DNA of 64,000 bases from Cercis canadensis (GCA_003255065.1 QAOA01005223.1:231474-295473); one strand, 5' to 3'. Shown: positions 25,963 to 39,470, counted from the first letter of the stretch. The notes: generated by a model not told the origin, from the sequence alone. Numbers and translations: made by a program.

Positions 25963-28917
25963 TTAGCCAATGACATTCCTGTTAAGGGAGTGACCATATC
26001 CACCAATAACAGCATCATCAGGAATAAACTTGCCCCAGAACCAGTGTGCCTCCCACACTCTATTCATCTCTTCAATTGGGATGTTCTTTGTCTCAGGCAA
26101 GAGCACGAAAGTGAAAATGGTCATTATGAGCACAAAGCCTGCGAAGAAGAAGAACAGGCCAAACTTCAAGTGGCAGAGCATGGTGAGGAAGACTTGAGCA
26201 ACAATGAAGGTGAACAACATGTTCACAGCCACATTGATAGCATATCCTGCAGATCTAATCTCAAGAGAGCATATTTCACTAGGAACCAACCATGCCAATG
26301 GGCCCCAAGACCAAGCAAATCCTGAAACATATGCACAAATCAAGAACAAGACCAAATGGGATTGGAATTTGTTCATTTGACCTTCTCCACTAAATCCAAA
26401 CTCCAAGCCAATCATGACTCCGACAGCAATCTGCAAGCAATACAAACATATCATTGATAATTTTTTCTTATTACATAAGAAAGTTGTTACCACGACTTGA
26501 AGGTAAGATCTTTACCTAAACATTGATATATAGATTGCAATATATTTATTGAAGATTGGGATCATTCATTTCTTGATTGCATTTGTTTTTCTTATTACAT
26601 AAGAAATTCATTACCACGACTTGAACGTAAGATCTCTACCTAAACCATTGATATACTGGGAATGTTGTGTGCTTGTTAATTTTGCAATATAAAGATTGGG
26701 ATCATTTGTTTCTTGCTTGCAGTTTCCTAGAAAGCTTTTGCAGTGTTACCTACATATATTTGCGAGTTTCTTGTTGGGAAAATGAGTTGAACTAGTTGCT
26801 GAATTTCAAGGGGATCTTCTATTCTAAGCTAAACTCTTATTCACTTGTCTTGGAAGTAAGCTAATTAGTAATTACCATGTTTGGAGAGAATGGAATAATA
26901 GATGCTATGATAGCTCCTAATGTACAGAGGAACGGATCATGTATAGAATTGGTAATGATGTTTTATATTGGCTTTCATCTTTTTCTTTCAAATGTAATGC
27001 TATTAACAGAAACCTTTACAGGAGCTGGGGTATTAGTGTCAGTATCCTAGTGTGTTGTTGCATTGTACTAGTGCAGAGATTCCCTACTTATTTCTTTTTG
27101 GTGAAATAAAACTTTGATTCATAAAAAAAAGAATGCTAATGAAAAGTAACTCTAGCCAATTTAGATCACTTCAAGCATTTCAATTCTAAATTACCTGGCA
27201 AAGAAGCATTTGGGTGCCACCTTGAAGGAATAAAACCCTTCTTCCAACCTTATCCACAAAGAACATGGAAACCAATGTGGCAAGAACATTCACAGTTCCA
27301 GAAATGACTGCAGACATGAGGGAAGCCTCATTACCAAAACCCATGGTCTTGAAAAGGACAGGTGCATAAAAAGTGATGACATTGATGCCAGTGAGTTGCT
27401 GGAAGAAGGGAATGAAACAGCAAAAAGTGAGTTGAGGCCTATATCTGTGTTGTGAAATGTTCTTCCATGGATGCTCCACCTGTTTGGCTGCTTCACTAGC
27501 ATCAACTAGGTCTTGGAACTCGTTGTCAACGTTTCCGGTGCCGCGGATCTTTTGCAGCATTGTCATTGCTTTGCCATGTTGGCCTCTCTCAATCATTGAG
27601 TTAGGAGTATCTGGAAGGAAAAGAGATCCTAGACACAATAAAATTGCAGGAACAGCTCCAAGACCCAAAGAAATTCTCCAACCATGGCCTATCTTGGCAG
27701 TCCTGTAGTTGATGAAGTTTGCAATTAGAATACCAATTGCGATGGACATTTGGAATCCTATGTTGAGTGCTCCTCTAATTTTTGCTGGAGCCATTTCAGA
27801 CAAGTAAACTGGAACAGACTGTGGTGATAGACAAAAAAAGATTAAGTTAGCTGGGTGACCTTGTAGACAAATAAGTGCATTACTTGCAATTGTTTCGGTA
27901 CATGATAGCATGGAGGTTTAAATCTAAGACCTTCTACAAAGTATCCCATCACTACTAACTAGTGGCTTCAGATACTTGCCTTTGGTTCATGGAATACATC
28001 TCAAATACATTTCTATAGCTGATACTTCTTGCTAAGTATCCAAGACTTATTTTTCTTGTCTAAAACATATATAATTAGATGTCAAAACATCACTAAAACA
28101 CACTAAACATTTGAATATTTTAGTAGCTTTTGGAATGAATATATGAGTATATAAAGTTTCCTATACTTATTCTAATAATATTTATCAATTTTTATATGCA
28201 TATAAATATATTGTGTCTTAATTAAACATCATATTGCTTTCATTTTTCAAATTTTTTTATAAATTAAAATATTGTACTGTTAGAGATTTTCGTAAGGTTG
28301 ATATCCGAGATTAAAAATCTCCATTCTTCCAATATCCCTAACTAAAATAAAATCTAATTCTCAATCTAATGGCAAAAAAAAAAAAAAAAAATTGTATCTA
28401 TAACAATGCGACATAGATTATAAATCATTCAAAGGATGCAATTAATGCTAATTCTCACCTGATTGCAAAATCCCACACCAAAACCAAGCAACAAACGCCC
28501 GATGATGAGCATTGAAATGTTCATGGAGAAACCATTTAAAAGTGCACCAACAAAGAAAAACAAGCCACCAAGAAACATTGAAGGCTTTCGACCAAGCATT
28601 CTTGTTGTCGAAGAAGCAATGAAAGAAGCTACCAATGCGGCAAGGTACAAGGAAGAGGTGAACAATGTAAGGAGCTGGTTATCAAATTTACAATATGCGT
28701 TCTCATTGCTTGCATCATCTTTCATTTGGTTGTACACAGAGGGGAAAAACTTGAGCAAGAATGGTTCCATGGAAGTAACTCCTCCTGTAATACCAAGGTC
28801 GTAACCAAAAAGGAAACCTCCCATGGCAGCCACAAAACAAGTGACCAACACAAAAGCTGTAACTTTACCCTCATGGTTCCTAGCACCACCTTTTTCAACA
28901 AAAGCCCCTCCTGCCAT
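25963..28917 (-). CDS. Sugar transport protein (STP-type hexose/H+ symporter)
   Basis: Exons in transcript order are 28459-28917, 27195-27818 and 25963-26430; they give 516 residues, a normal STP length. The start is MAGGAF, as in most STPs. Family features include Asp40 in GYDLG and Arg141 in GRLLLG (equivalents of the STP10 proton-coupling pair), the lid-domain cysteines Cys76 (AYCKFDNQ) and Cys447 (MLCHLKFG), the MFS signatures GRKPS and [43 protein letters not shown] and LLPETKNIP. Twelve membrane segments are expected in the plasma membrane, importing glucose or other monosaccharides with protons. Intron 1 follows GFGVGFCNQ and intron 2 follows QMLLCQ. The C-terminal tail IIGGYGHS-like block ([10 protein letters not shown]) also fits. 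The gene appears intact; which STP paralogue it is cannot be decided from the sequence alone. Confidence 0.95.
26461..26722. repeat. Direct repeat inside STP intron 2
   Basis: TTTTTCTTATTACATAAGAA, then TTACCACGACTTGAA.GTAAGATCT.TACCTAAAC, appears at about 26461-26581 and again at 26586-26720; both copies end in AAGATTGGGATCATT.. TTTCTTG. It is a tandem duplication with internal indels. Confidence 0.75.
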
Positions 28918-30042
28918 CTTCAAACTGCAAATACTGCAAAAATCTAAGGGTGGATCTCTTTGTTTACCTATCCCTTTTAGGTTTAGATCCCAAAGAGAGA
29001 TTAGTGTTTTAAAAGATGTGTGATCACCAATAGGGCCAGGTAATATGAAGGATGAATATTAGGAGAAATTTTTTAAAGAAATTCTCTTACGTTGGAGCAC
29101 CTTCCAATTTCTGTATATTAGAAAAAAAATCCTATTCAATAAGATTAATTGTATCATCTAAGTATTGTTAGGTGGCATCCAGTCATATATTCATAATGTC
29201 CTTATCTTTTTTATTACATAAGAGCGCATGTGCTAAGGAGGGGACGGCATTACATAATGTCCTTATCTAAACTATCCATACTTATCTTTAGCGAATTCAT
29301 TGTATTCATGTATTATTTTATGGGTTTAAGTTTTTTTTTTTTTAATACATGAGGATGGCACAGAGGTCTAAACTTAACGTCTCCTATAAACTACCTAAAC
29401 CCTTCATTATTATACCACCCTGGCCGAATGACATTGAGTTTAAGTCTTTAAGGTAGAGTTAATTATCAGATTGATTTAATGTGTTGAGAAAGAATAAACG
29501 TAGCAGTATACATGAATTTTATTAACAAGTTACATATTTATAATGTCAATCAAAACATAACTAGTTAATGTTTTAATTTTCTAGCAAGTGATTCAGATGC
29601 ATACAGAAGTTGAAGAGAAAACATTAGCTATCAAATCTCTTCAAATAATGAATTTTTTTGCAAATTAAGATTGCTAATGTTTCATGACATATTTTTACTT
29701 TGCAGTTATTCAAAAAGACGTGTCTCTACTTTCGTTTATCAGTAGACGATTCAGTGGGATGATGAGCTTCTTAATAAAATTTTGCAGCTTCTTGATGAGT
29801 TGTTCAACGTATAAGCTAATTGGGCTTGGCCGGGTTGGCCCAATTTTATACTGGCCAACCTCTTTAGATGGGCTTGGCTAGTTTTTAAACCAGAATGTGA
29901 ATATGAAGAGGAAAATTTTATAGAAAATTATTGCAAGGTTGCGGTTGATGCAATTCTTGGTTTGGCTACTAAGCCATGGGAGATTATTGGTGTGTTGGAA
30001 GATATTTTCTCTAGTATTTCTTGTCTTTCCTTTGTTTCCTTG
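28918..30042. other. Intergenic upstream of the STP gene
   Basis: The first 100-200 bases hold the presumed promoter and leader of the minus-strand STP gene; I see no clear TATA box. The rest, up to the solo LTR, is AT-rich and contains no recognised coding sequence. Confidence 0.45.
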
Positions 30043-30047
30043 TGTTG

Positions 30048-30358
30048 TGTAGATACACAATCATTCGGTCCATTACATTCAGACTCATTTTACCAAAGTC
30101 CTACATCATCAAATTTTCATCTTGTATATTTTCATCATACACTTTAACTCTCTTCTATAAATAGCTCTTAGCAACATGTATATGGACTTTTTGCTTCCCT
30201 TAGCATTTATTACTCTTTAGCTCGAACCCTACTAACTTAAGCTTCAAAGCTCAGATATCATCACCTGACTCTTAGTTCACTTGTTACTGTGCAGTTAATA
30301 CACTCCTGCCCCGACTTCATCCATTTTTCTAACATTTAGCTCAGATCAAGCATCATCA
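30048..30358 (+). mobile_element. Solo LTR, copy A
   Basis: A 311-bp element with TG..CA ends (TGTAGATACAC...GCATCATCA). It has a promoter-like CTATAAATAG motif near the middle and perfect 5-bp target duplications TGTTG at 30043-30047 and 30359-30363. Three relatives occur in this window (30763-31039, 48414-48732, 50400-50717). No internal retrotransposon sequence adjoins it, so it is the product of LTR-LTR recombination or a very short non-autonomous element. Confidence 0.85.
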
Positions 30359-30762
30359 TGTTGGATTTCTAGAATAGTCAATCAAGTTGCTTAAGACTGT
30401 GCTAAATGGTGTTTGCAGGGTGTGGTAACTCTTTTGCCCCTTCTATTCCCCTTTCCTTAGTTTTAGCACATTAGATTTTGGTGTAAGGCTTGTTCCTTTT
30501 TGGTTTAATGAATGTTTAGAAGCAAAATAAAATGGCTCATATTAAGAGGCACAACACCTCTTGTTAATGAAAAAAAAAAACCGCCTCAAAACTGAACCAC
30601 CATTGAACCGAACTGTCGGTTCATGTTCTTTTTTCTATTATTTTGGTTCATTTATGTAAGATTTTTCATGGTCCATTCAGTTGGAATTTTGAAAAAAAAA
30701 ATGAAAAAAACCAAACTAACTTACACCCATAGCTTAATGCTAATTTTTCTATCATTTCAATA

Positions 30763-31039
30763 TGTAGACACCTAATCCTTTAGCCCATTACATTTAGGTA
30801 CATTTTACCAAAGGTCCACATCATTAAATTTTCATCTTGTATATTCTCATCATACATTTTAACTCTCATCTATAAATAGATCTCAGTCATAGGTATGTGA
30901 ACTTTGGCTTCCCTTAGCATTTACTACCCTCTTTAGCTCGGATCGTATTAACTTAAGTTTCGGAGTTCGGATATCGTCACTCAACTCTTAGTTCACTTGT
31001 GTTATTGTGCAGACCTTCAACTCAGATTAAACATTGTCA
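30763..31039 (+). mobile_element. Solo LTR, copy B
   Basis: Same family as copy A (TGTAGACACC...ACATTGTCA) with CTATAAATAG and the GCTTCCCTTAGCATTTA block. It is shorter in its 3' third. Flanks CAATA/CAATC are a decayed 5-bp target duplication. It is in the same orientation as copy A, about 400 bases away. Confidence 0.8.
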
Positions 31040-31277
31040 CAATCTACTTTTACAAGATTTTTCATAATGGATTCAGTTCTACTTATACTATAGCTTAATG
31101 CTATTATTTTTTCTATCATTTAGATCCCCTTTTACAAGAATTTTCATGGTCGATTAGTAAAAATTTGTAAAAAACGACCAAACTGAACCGACTTAAACCC
31201 ATAGCTTAACAACCCCCCTAATGCGACCACTGTCACTCTACCGCGCCCCACAAATACTCTGATGAGCGGCTTGCAAG

Positions 31278-31287
31278 TTTTCCCGCC
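31278..31287 (+). promoter_or_regulatory. E2F-type site upstream of PSF2
   Basis: TTTTCCCGCC matches the plant E2F/DP consensus TTTSSCGC. It lies about 175 bases upstream of the PSF2 start codon. S-phase replication genes commonly carry such sites, so this fits G1/S control. The assignment is by motif only. Confidence 0.65.
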
Positions 31288-31462
31288 ACCACGCAAAATG
31301 GTTCAAAATTAACAGAGCCTCGGAATCACCATTGTCAATCACTTCCTCCGAACACTATCACTACCTTTTTCTCTTCCCTTATCCCTTTCTTCTCTTCCTT
31401 TCTCTGTTTTTCTTCCGCACCTAAACCCAGCTGAAACCCTAGGTCCTTTGGATTTCTCAGAG

Positions 31463-34400
31463 ATGGCTGGGCAATCTGATCCTCAATTCTCACTATTTTC
31501 AGCCGAGGAGGTACGTATTTTCCCACTATCTATCATTTTTCTCGGAAATTGTTTGGTAATTGGTTTTGGGGAGCTGGAATGTCTGAATATCTATGGTGTT
31601 TCTGTTTGTTTATTTTTATTTTTAAAAAAAATTTCTCAGCTTGAGTTTATTGCCGAGGACGAGATGGTTGAGATCGTACCCAATCTAAGAATGGAGCCTC
31701 TCAATCTGATTTGTGTAAGTATTGCTTGGTTTGTAATTTTTCAATTCCCACTAGGAGGGTTGCGCTTGGGAAAGGGAAAAGGGGAAAAAAGTGTTACTTT
31801 ATGTGATACAAGCATATATACTTAAGTTTGGTAACATTGGCAGGGAGATTTTGGCCCATTTTTCCCCCAAATTGCTACTCAAGTACCTCTTTGGCTCGCT
31901 GTGGCTTTGAAGAAGAGAGGGAAGTGTTCTATTCGTTTTCCGGATTGGATGTCAGTTGGTGAGTTTAATTTTCTCAATTTAGTCAAGTATGGGAATTATA
32001 TGTACATAATTAAAATGAATGATATGTATGTTTTTGTCATGCTTGTAAATAAATCCATAAATTTGTTGTTTGTCAGTCAATAGATGTGCTCAATTTGAAT
32101 ATAAGAGGAGAAAGTGGGGATGAGTGAGGAAGCAAGAGGTTTATTGGGAAGGTTTGCTTGCTATGGTTCCACCCCCATCCCCCTTCTTTTCACATTGTTG
32201 TTTCTCAAAAGAAGGCTTTGTTTCAACACTTATTGTTATTATGGCCGATAGAATATGAAAGGGGTACGTGATTTTGAGTAACTAAGTATACCAGGCAGAA
32301 GTGCTCTGTGTAGAAGTGTAGCGATGTTCACATGAATAAATTCAATAAATTTTTGAGTATTTGAGTGACTAAGCGTCTTTTACTTAAGTAAATGAAAGAA
32401 ATTGCAAATCAGGTTTAGTTCTTTTGATTGTAACTATTTACACTGAAGTCTAGTGCTGCTCAAATTATAAATTCCTAGTGCCTAGTATCTCATGTTATAT
32501 ATTGATGTGTGAATAAACAAAAATTATCAGGATGCTGGATCTTAGCTCATAAGATTATTTGATATTGGTAACTTGTTCTTTTCGTAACCCGGGAACACAT
32601 TTTTGGTTTTAAATATTTCCAATTCTATGCTTTCATTTGAGTTTAAGTGGTTTGTCCTTTGTACATGTGTCCATGTCTCTTTGATAATGCAATGTTGGCA
32701 AGATTACTGGTAAAATGTGGCCCCTAAGAATTAGTAGCTTTGGAGAGAGATTGCTCGAATACAGTTTCATTCTTCTGTGTTTTCTTTGCTTCTTCATCAG
32801 TTATTGTAACTTACTTTCTTCCCTTGTTCCATTTTTCTTCTCTGATTGCTCACAGCTATCAGCATATTCCTATGTTTCTTTTCCACCTCATCAACTGTAA
32901 ACTTCTATTACATGCTCTTTATTGGATGTAGTTATTTAACGATTTTTTTTTGTTTTTTTATATTGTTTGCTGATGTTCAGTGATTTGCTATTAGAATAGA
33001 AAACAACATTTTTTTTTCCTTTTAAAATTTCAAGTTCTTTTGGTGGTCAGTATACATATAGACATGGTAGTCAGAAATAAAGTTGTTTCTTTCCGATATA
33101 TTTGAAATTTGCAATATACTGAAATTAAGATTTTAACATTAGGGTAAAACTAACAGAATAAACCACTTAAATTTAATGTCACTCCCACAACTTTGTTTAT
33201 GACTAGAAAAGTTGACTCAAGTCCTGGAGGCAGAACGAGAATCTCAAGAGATGTCTGAGCAATTACCATTTCATTATGTAGAAATCTCAAGACTTCTTTT
33301 TGACCAGTAAGTCTAAAGACATTACTATATTGTTCTGTTAGATACCATATATTGTTAGATACCATTATGTTGACTGATACTTTTGTGAATGTTAGTGCAC
33401 GTGATGACATTCAAGATGTATATATGGTGAGTTTAAAAACCCTCTCACCTTCTTAAACCATACTCCCCAGGCTTTTCTTCTGACTTGTACCTTCTGTACA
33501 GGTGAGGTCTCTAATTGAGGACATCAGGGATGTAAGATTTCATAAAGTTGAGACGGACTTAGAAGCATTTAATGGTCGCACAATTGCTGTCAAGGTAATT
33601 TCTCTGACTTTATTTATGCATCTATTGGTGAAATGCCAATCTTCATGCTATAATATCAAATGCCAATCCTTGATTTGGAGTGAAGGCTGAAAGTATACCT
33701 GCATACAGTGTCAATGACTGAAATTTGTTATTTGCAAAACATAAGAATCAAAACCCTTCACATCCTGGATGAATTTTGTATCTATTAACTTTATTTTATG
33801 CTTCATATCTCTTGTAATATCAGAACAGTTCCAATGCAAGCCACCATTCAAGACATTAAATATATATATATATGGAAATCAAATTCTTGAGATATTCAAT
33901 GTAGAATGCATATATTTGGGGCCTTGTAGTTGTTTTCTGAAGCATAGAACTGTGCTTCAAATCGAGCTTGGAGGGTTGGGATGTGTGTTACTCTTGTAAT
34001 TGATTTAAAGTTAATGCATTGAGTATTATATCCATTTACTTTGTTTGATCTTGTAGCTGTTTTAAGAGTGTATGTTGGTCTGTGGGAGAGAAAGAGAGAG
34101 AGTAGGGGGAGAGAGAATGAGAACACTTCACAAGGACCATAATTCTGATTAGATTGCTGTTTATTTATCTAATCACAATGAGTGTCCCTAATTTTTGGGA
34201 CAATGCAGATTAAAAATTTGTCAGCAATGGAAGTGAATATTGTTCGCCCATTTATTGGAAGAGCTCTACAAGCATTTTATAAGCATGATAGTCCAGAATT
34301 GATACCAGACCCAGAGAGAGTTTCTGATAGACGTCCACAGGCAGTCAACAATGCCCCCAGAGTATGTTTGTTATCTAATACAAACTTAGAAACATTTTTA

Positions 34401-34617
34401 AACAATTTTTTTTTTTTTTCTTATGCTTGTGAATTATGATGGCTAATGATAATTTCCGTATTACCTTTATCAATTTTATTTTTTTTATGATTTACTTTGG
34501 TGTAACTAATTATGATATTTGATGTCAAAGAAAGTCCCAGTCTATTATAGGCATCCCTCCAAGGAAAGAGTTTTATATAACTATTGTTTGCTTTTACAGC
34601 GACAACTACGGCGGTAA
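31463..34617 (+). CDS. PSF2: DNA replication complex GINS subunit PSF2 (8 exons)
   Basis: Subunit of the GINS tetramer (SLD5, PSF1, PSF2, PSF3), which with CDC45 and MCM2-7 forms the replicative CMG helicase in the nucleus. Exons: 31463-31510, 31640-31714, 31844-31958, 33207-33306, 33396-33426, 33502-33594, 34209-34361, 34600-34617; introns are GT..AG and phases agree, giving 210 residues. The N-terminus [13 protein letters not shown] is typical of plant PSF2. The conserved core follows: [56 protein letters not shown] and MEVNIVRPF. The last exon encodes only RQLRR and a stop. Its surroundings are repeated after an N at 34800, so the final exon exists twice in the assembly. An E2F-type site lies upstream. 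Confidence 0.96.
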
Positions 34618-35021
34618 TCATGGTTAACTTTCATGATCATCCACAAGTCATCCAGAATCATAACAACATTTGACTAGAGTCAAAGGTACAATCATCTTCT
34701 CGAGAACTTCAGGACAGGATCATTGCTGAGTTCTTTATAGAATGGTAGTTTGATTTGAAACTTCAGAGAGTAATGTTATTTTCTTACAGATTTTCTTATN
34801 AACTATTGTTTGCTTTTACAGCGACAACTACGGCGATAATCATGGTTAACTTTCATGATCACCCACAAGTCATCCAGAATCATAACAACATTTGACTAGA
34901 GTCAAAGGTACAATCATCTTCTCGAGAACTTCAGGACAGGATCATTGCTGAGTTCATTATAGAATGGTAGTTTGATTTGAAACTTCAGAGAGTAATGTTA
35001 TTTTCTTACAGATTTTCTTAT
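34579..35021 (+). repeat. Duplication of the PSF2 last exon and 3' region across an N
   Basis: The block 34579-34799 (acceptor, last exon, start of the 3' UTR) recurs at about 34801-35021 with only about three substitutions visible, one of them in the last codon before the stop (CGG to CGA, both Arg). The copies are separated by a single N at 34800. This looks like two haplotype contigs overlapping and left unmerged, so the second exon copy is probably not biological. Confidence 0.85.
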
Positions 35022-37896
35022 AATTGTTTGTGAAGAATCAATAAAAGCAAACCGTACTTCTTTAGAAAAGCATACTTGTGCCCCTACTACTTTTATGTTG
35101 TTCTTTTAACTTAGTGTAAGTTATCAGATATGTCTCCCGTGTGCTTGCTATAGGTGGAAACACTCATTATAAGCAATACAACGTGACCGCGATTCTACTT
35201 AGAATGAGTGGGAAGGAAATATGAATGTCTGTGGTTATGGAGAAAAGACAGGATTACATTTAAAGGATCTGTCATAAGTTTGATGTGGCACTGTAATGGA
35301 TGAGAAAAGGTTGCCTGGCTTTTGGATTAACACAACAAAACAAAGACTAATGCATTGAATGACCCTAGTTCTTTTGCATACATAATATAGCTTTTCTATT
35401 CGAAGTATCTGGCATCTTATTTTTGCTGCAACATTAATTGTAGAGGTTTTGCTAACCTGTCTTGCCTAAGCATTTTTTACACGTTATTAAGATTCTGTCA
35501 GTGGATACAACTTTTCCTATATTTCTCATAGTCACCTCAATCTGTAGTTCTGTACCCTCCTAATACACTTTGGAAAATGTGATTCTTAGCTATTTTGTTT
35601 TTGGCTTCATTGAGCAGGTTGTCAACGTTTTCTTCCCTCTTATCTCCTTAAACTTTATTATTCTTATCTTTGATAACTTTAACAGTGCTTTGTATTGTCA
35701 TCCGCAAAGTGTATACTGCATCAGACCAGCAATTACAGTTTTATAATTGATTGGCATTAAGTAATTTGCCTGTTGTCTTCAAGAAGATCATTAAGCCTTC
35801 TATAATTGAAGGTCATTCTATATCATTTGTTTAAACTCCTTCTCCAATTAGAGGTAGAATTATATCCACCAAGAGACTATCAATTGAACAAAGCTTGCAT
35901 CTTTAGCTTTTATGTTTTCAAAGATTTTAATGGTTACATTGATAATAAACGGTGAAGATATACTGGCATCAGATTTACAAAACCAATTTCACTCTGTAAT
36001 GTATCTACATCCAGCTGGAGAGTGCCCTTTTATTTGTTGTATCTCATGGAGAATACCCTCCATCTGAAAGAACAGTAAGGGAGGAAAACAAACAAACGAT
36101 AATGAAATAATCATCTTTTTACTGTACCTTAAGACACTATACATGAAATTTGCATCAATGCTATGCCAAAAGAGGAACAGAGAAAGAAGTGCCTCTAATC
36201 TCTTTGCTTCCCTTGTATCCTTAATTTCCCTTTGATCTACTACTGTTCAGTAAAATAACATTGGTGCATTATGGTGCATTCTGGCCATGCACCTTTTCAT
36301 TAAAGAAAGGTGTATTTTCCAATTTACCTCTGCCTTATTCCTTAATCAAATAACATCTTAAATTTGTATTGGTGCTCTCTCTTGCATCTTACTCTTAATG
36401 TGGAAAATTTTAGTATCTTTAATGTTTTCCAGTGTTAGCCTTTATGGTTTCTGCAGTTTCCCTGTATTCCGTCACATCCAAAGGCCTCTTTATATTTTTA
36501 TTTGATTTGATTTCCTAACTACTTCATCATTTCACACCTTCCATAGATGGCTTATTTTCATGTGCTCATGGTAATGCCACATTGCATGCTGAGTTGTATG
36601 TGATTGTTGTTACACCAGACTGTACTTTGTCATCTGGTACACCTTAGCTTATCCTTAGCTGAAGTCTCCTTCCAAGAAATTACATACCCGATTTGGGTTG
36701 TTGACTTGTCATCTGAATTTATTAAGTTTTATTGAAGACTTGTGAGTGAGGTCTTTCTTTTGTGGTCCAAACTGTGCTCTCTCTCTCTCACTCCTTTTCT
36801 ACTTATTGTTCCACGCCAAATGTCCATCTTGAACACCAGAAATCACCCAGAAGAATCCATCATGTTTATGAAGGTTGATAGTGGCTTTTAAATTTTCTTA
36901 AAGTAGCCAGGTAGGATGTAAGATAAGATGCCTTGTGTTTTGTCCCCTAGTGAGTTCCCATCCTAAATGATAGGGGAATCAAGATGGTATTGTTTATGCT
37001 ATGCACATGCCTATGGGTCCTTTTCTTGTGGCCACCCTGTGCTTGACGTCAAATTCGTTTTGATGTACAAGGTCTCTAGGTCATTATCATTCTGTTCAAG
37101 GAACTATAGCTTAGGGGGATGTAGCATACGACATCCTCACCCCTCCCACCAAAAAAAAAAACAAAAAACAAATTGGGTAGAATGAACTTCTAATTTTGGT
37201 GTCAATGTAAAATTATTGAATAATTAATTTCTGATAAAANAAAAAAAAAAAAAAAAAAAAAAAAAAAACTATTTTATGTAAATATTTTCTTACTTAACTT
37301 AGTGTAAATCAAAATAATTATTTATATATTTTACCTTAAATTAATTATTTTGGACCACATCAAGTTACTTAATTTTTTAAAAAGTTTCGTAATAATACTA
37401 AAATTAAAGTTCCCTACATCCCAAGTGGGAAATGTAGCATAGAAAGACCCTACATACATAGATCATGTGTTTGGTTACCCCTCTTGAGATGTCCTTTTCT
37501 TGAATTTATATGAAGTACACATTTTAATAATAGCCAACTAATAATCTAATCATTCGCAAGTTTTAGGATTTGTTATTTTTCCATGACAACTCCGCAGAAT
37601 ATGAAATGCTTGTGCTCCACCTACTATTGACTAGTAAAAAAATGCTCTTCTGGATATATTGGTATAGTCCCTCTACATTTTATAAGTCATGAGTATATTC
37701 CCTGTACAAGGTTTACTTTATAGACAATAATTAGATGCCCTTTTGATGATGTTTCGGCCTAAACAGGCTCAATTTACATACGTACTAGATCTTCTAACTC
37801 TCCCATTCACATTTACATATGGACCACCAACTAGAAAGGTGTCACCTTTATGGTAGGACACGTCAGCACCACTAGAACTTTCATGTATACATCTTA
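35022..37896. other. Intergenic, no supported gene
   Basis: Roughly 2.9 kb downstream of PSF2. The base composition is mixed, with a CT run near 36778-36790, a C-rich patch around 37134-37150 and a poly-A run holding an N (37240). No conserved protein was recognised on either strand. Confidence 0.5.
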
Positions 37897-38336
37897 AGGG
37901 TTTGTTTGGGAGTTCAAATTAAGGAAAAATGAGAAGAAGAAAAAAAAATAAATAAATATGTCTATTCATTTGTTTAGAAGTTCAAGATTAAAGAAGGGAA
38001 AGAAACCAATGAATAACCTCAAACCTTCACATTTTTATTTTTTGCCTTCACTTTTATGTTCTTCCAATTTGAAAAGTTTGGAGATGAAAGATTAATAGTT
38101 TACTATTATACTTCTATTTATTTTTTAAATTTTTTTTTCAAATACTATTTAGATAATATTATTAAATTTTATATTAAATATATTTATTTTATAAATAAAT
38201 GATAAATTTGTAAAATTATAAATTTTTATTTTTTTATTTTTCTTTCCTTTTTTTTTTTTTGCTTATTTTAATCATTCAAACAAGAGAGAGAAAAATTCCT
38301 CTCATTCTTTTCCCCTTCAACTCTCAAACAAACCCT
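37897..38336. mobile_element. MITE with TIR AGGGTTTGTTTGGGAGTT
   Basis: A 440-bp non-coding element with inverted ends AGGGTTTGTTTGGGAGTTCAA on the left and AGGGTTTGTTTGAGAGTTGAA on the right (inverted). The interior is A-rich or T-rich with no ORF. Such GGGTTTGTTTGG ends occur in plant hAT- and Harbinger-related MITEs. The target duplication is ambiguous, so the superfamily is left open. Confidence 0.75.
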
Positions 38337-38944
38337 AAATAGTACAAGATAATATCTCTATCCTTGAAAAGTATTTTTTTTTTCTTTTAGAGTTCAACTA
38401 TTCAAAATTTTTATACTCGTTTTTTGCCTTTTCTTGCTTTTTCTATTACTCTTTCTTTCTTACTTTTTGTATTTTTTTTCTTTTGCTTTTCTCCAAGCAA
38501 AGTAGAACACCAAAGAATGGCGTACTAGAGGATTTAATCAACTTAGTTCCATCCGAAAAAAAAGAAAAAGATCTAATCAACTTAGCTCCAATAAAATCCA
38601 GAAAGCAATTTCAACAATAGAGAAATTTTCAATGACAGTATTCATAACGCAAGGTGACAATGCAATCTAAAAGTATAAGAACCTAATTCGACAAAAATAA
38701 AATATAGAAACCCAATTAAAAATTATTCCAAACTAGAACACCTACATAATAATTAATTATAATCCATATTGTTATTGACCATGACAGCCTTCAAGGGGTC
38801 AATCATATTGTTATTGACTATAATACCATAATATTATTCGACATAAAAAGTCTCGTCTCAGTGGAGTTACTTCCAACTTTAAAAGTTGTTTCTCACCCTT
38901 GTTTTTTGATTTGATCATCTCCGGTCATAAATTAATGGAGGATT

Positions 38945-39140
38945 TTTAGATACTTTATTGTATATTATACTATATAAAAATAGTTAATATGTGAATGATA
39001 TATGTATAAATTAATTATTTTAAATTTATTTAAAAAAATAAGATAAATTAATTTTATATCAAATAAAATATAAAAATTATATATAATTAGCACGTCAATA
39101 TAATATGACATACTTATATAGTATCATAAAATTCTCATAA
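38945..39140 (+). mobile_element. AT-rich MITE-like repeat, family copy 1
   Basis: A block with the order TTTTAGATACTTT, a TAGTATA-type palindrome, GTTAATATGTGAATGATATA, AATTAATTATTTTAAATTTA, AAATATAAAAATTATATATA, CACGTCAATATAATATGACA and GTATCATAAAATTCTC. Related copies are at 40665-40880 (inverted), 41288-41480 and 42865-43075. The ends TTTTAGATAC and ATTTTATGATAC (inverted) suggest short terminal inverted repeats. Confidence 0.6.
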
Positions 39141-39470
39141 AATAACAATTTTGGCGAAGCAGTTATCTAATTCGGATAAAAAAATAAATTAAAAAAAAAT
39201 CATGAAAGCCCCCTCCTGGCCAAACTGTTTGGATAAGTGGACCCACATTTTTTTTTCTTCGATCACCCACGTTGTCATTGCTTGAGTAGGTCCAATCCAT
39301 GGAATTGTTTACCTAAAATTTGAATTTACAAACTAAGTTACAAGAACAACTTGCTCTTCAACTACCAACGGTTGCCAGCGCCGTACGCACCACAACCACA
39401 TGCGTTCTACCCTCTTTCTACTATTCAAAGTTGAATTTTCATTCAATAGAAAAAAAGGAGGAAATAAAAA

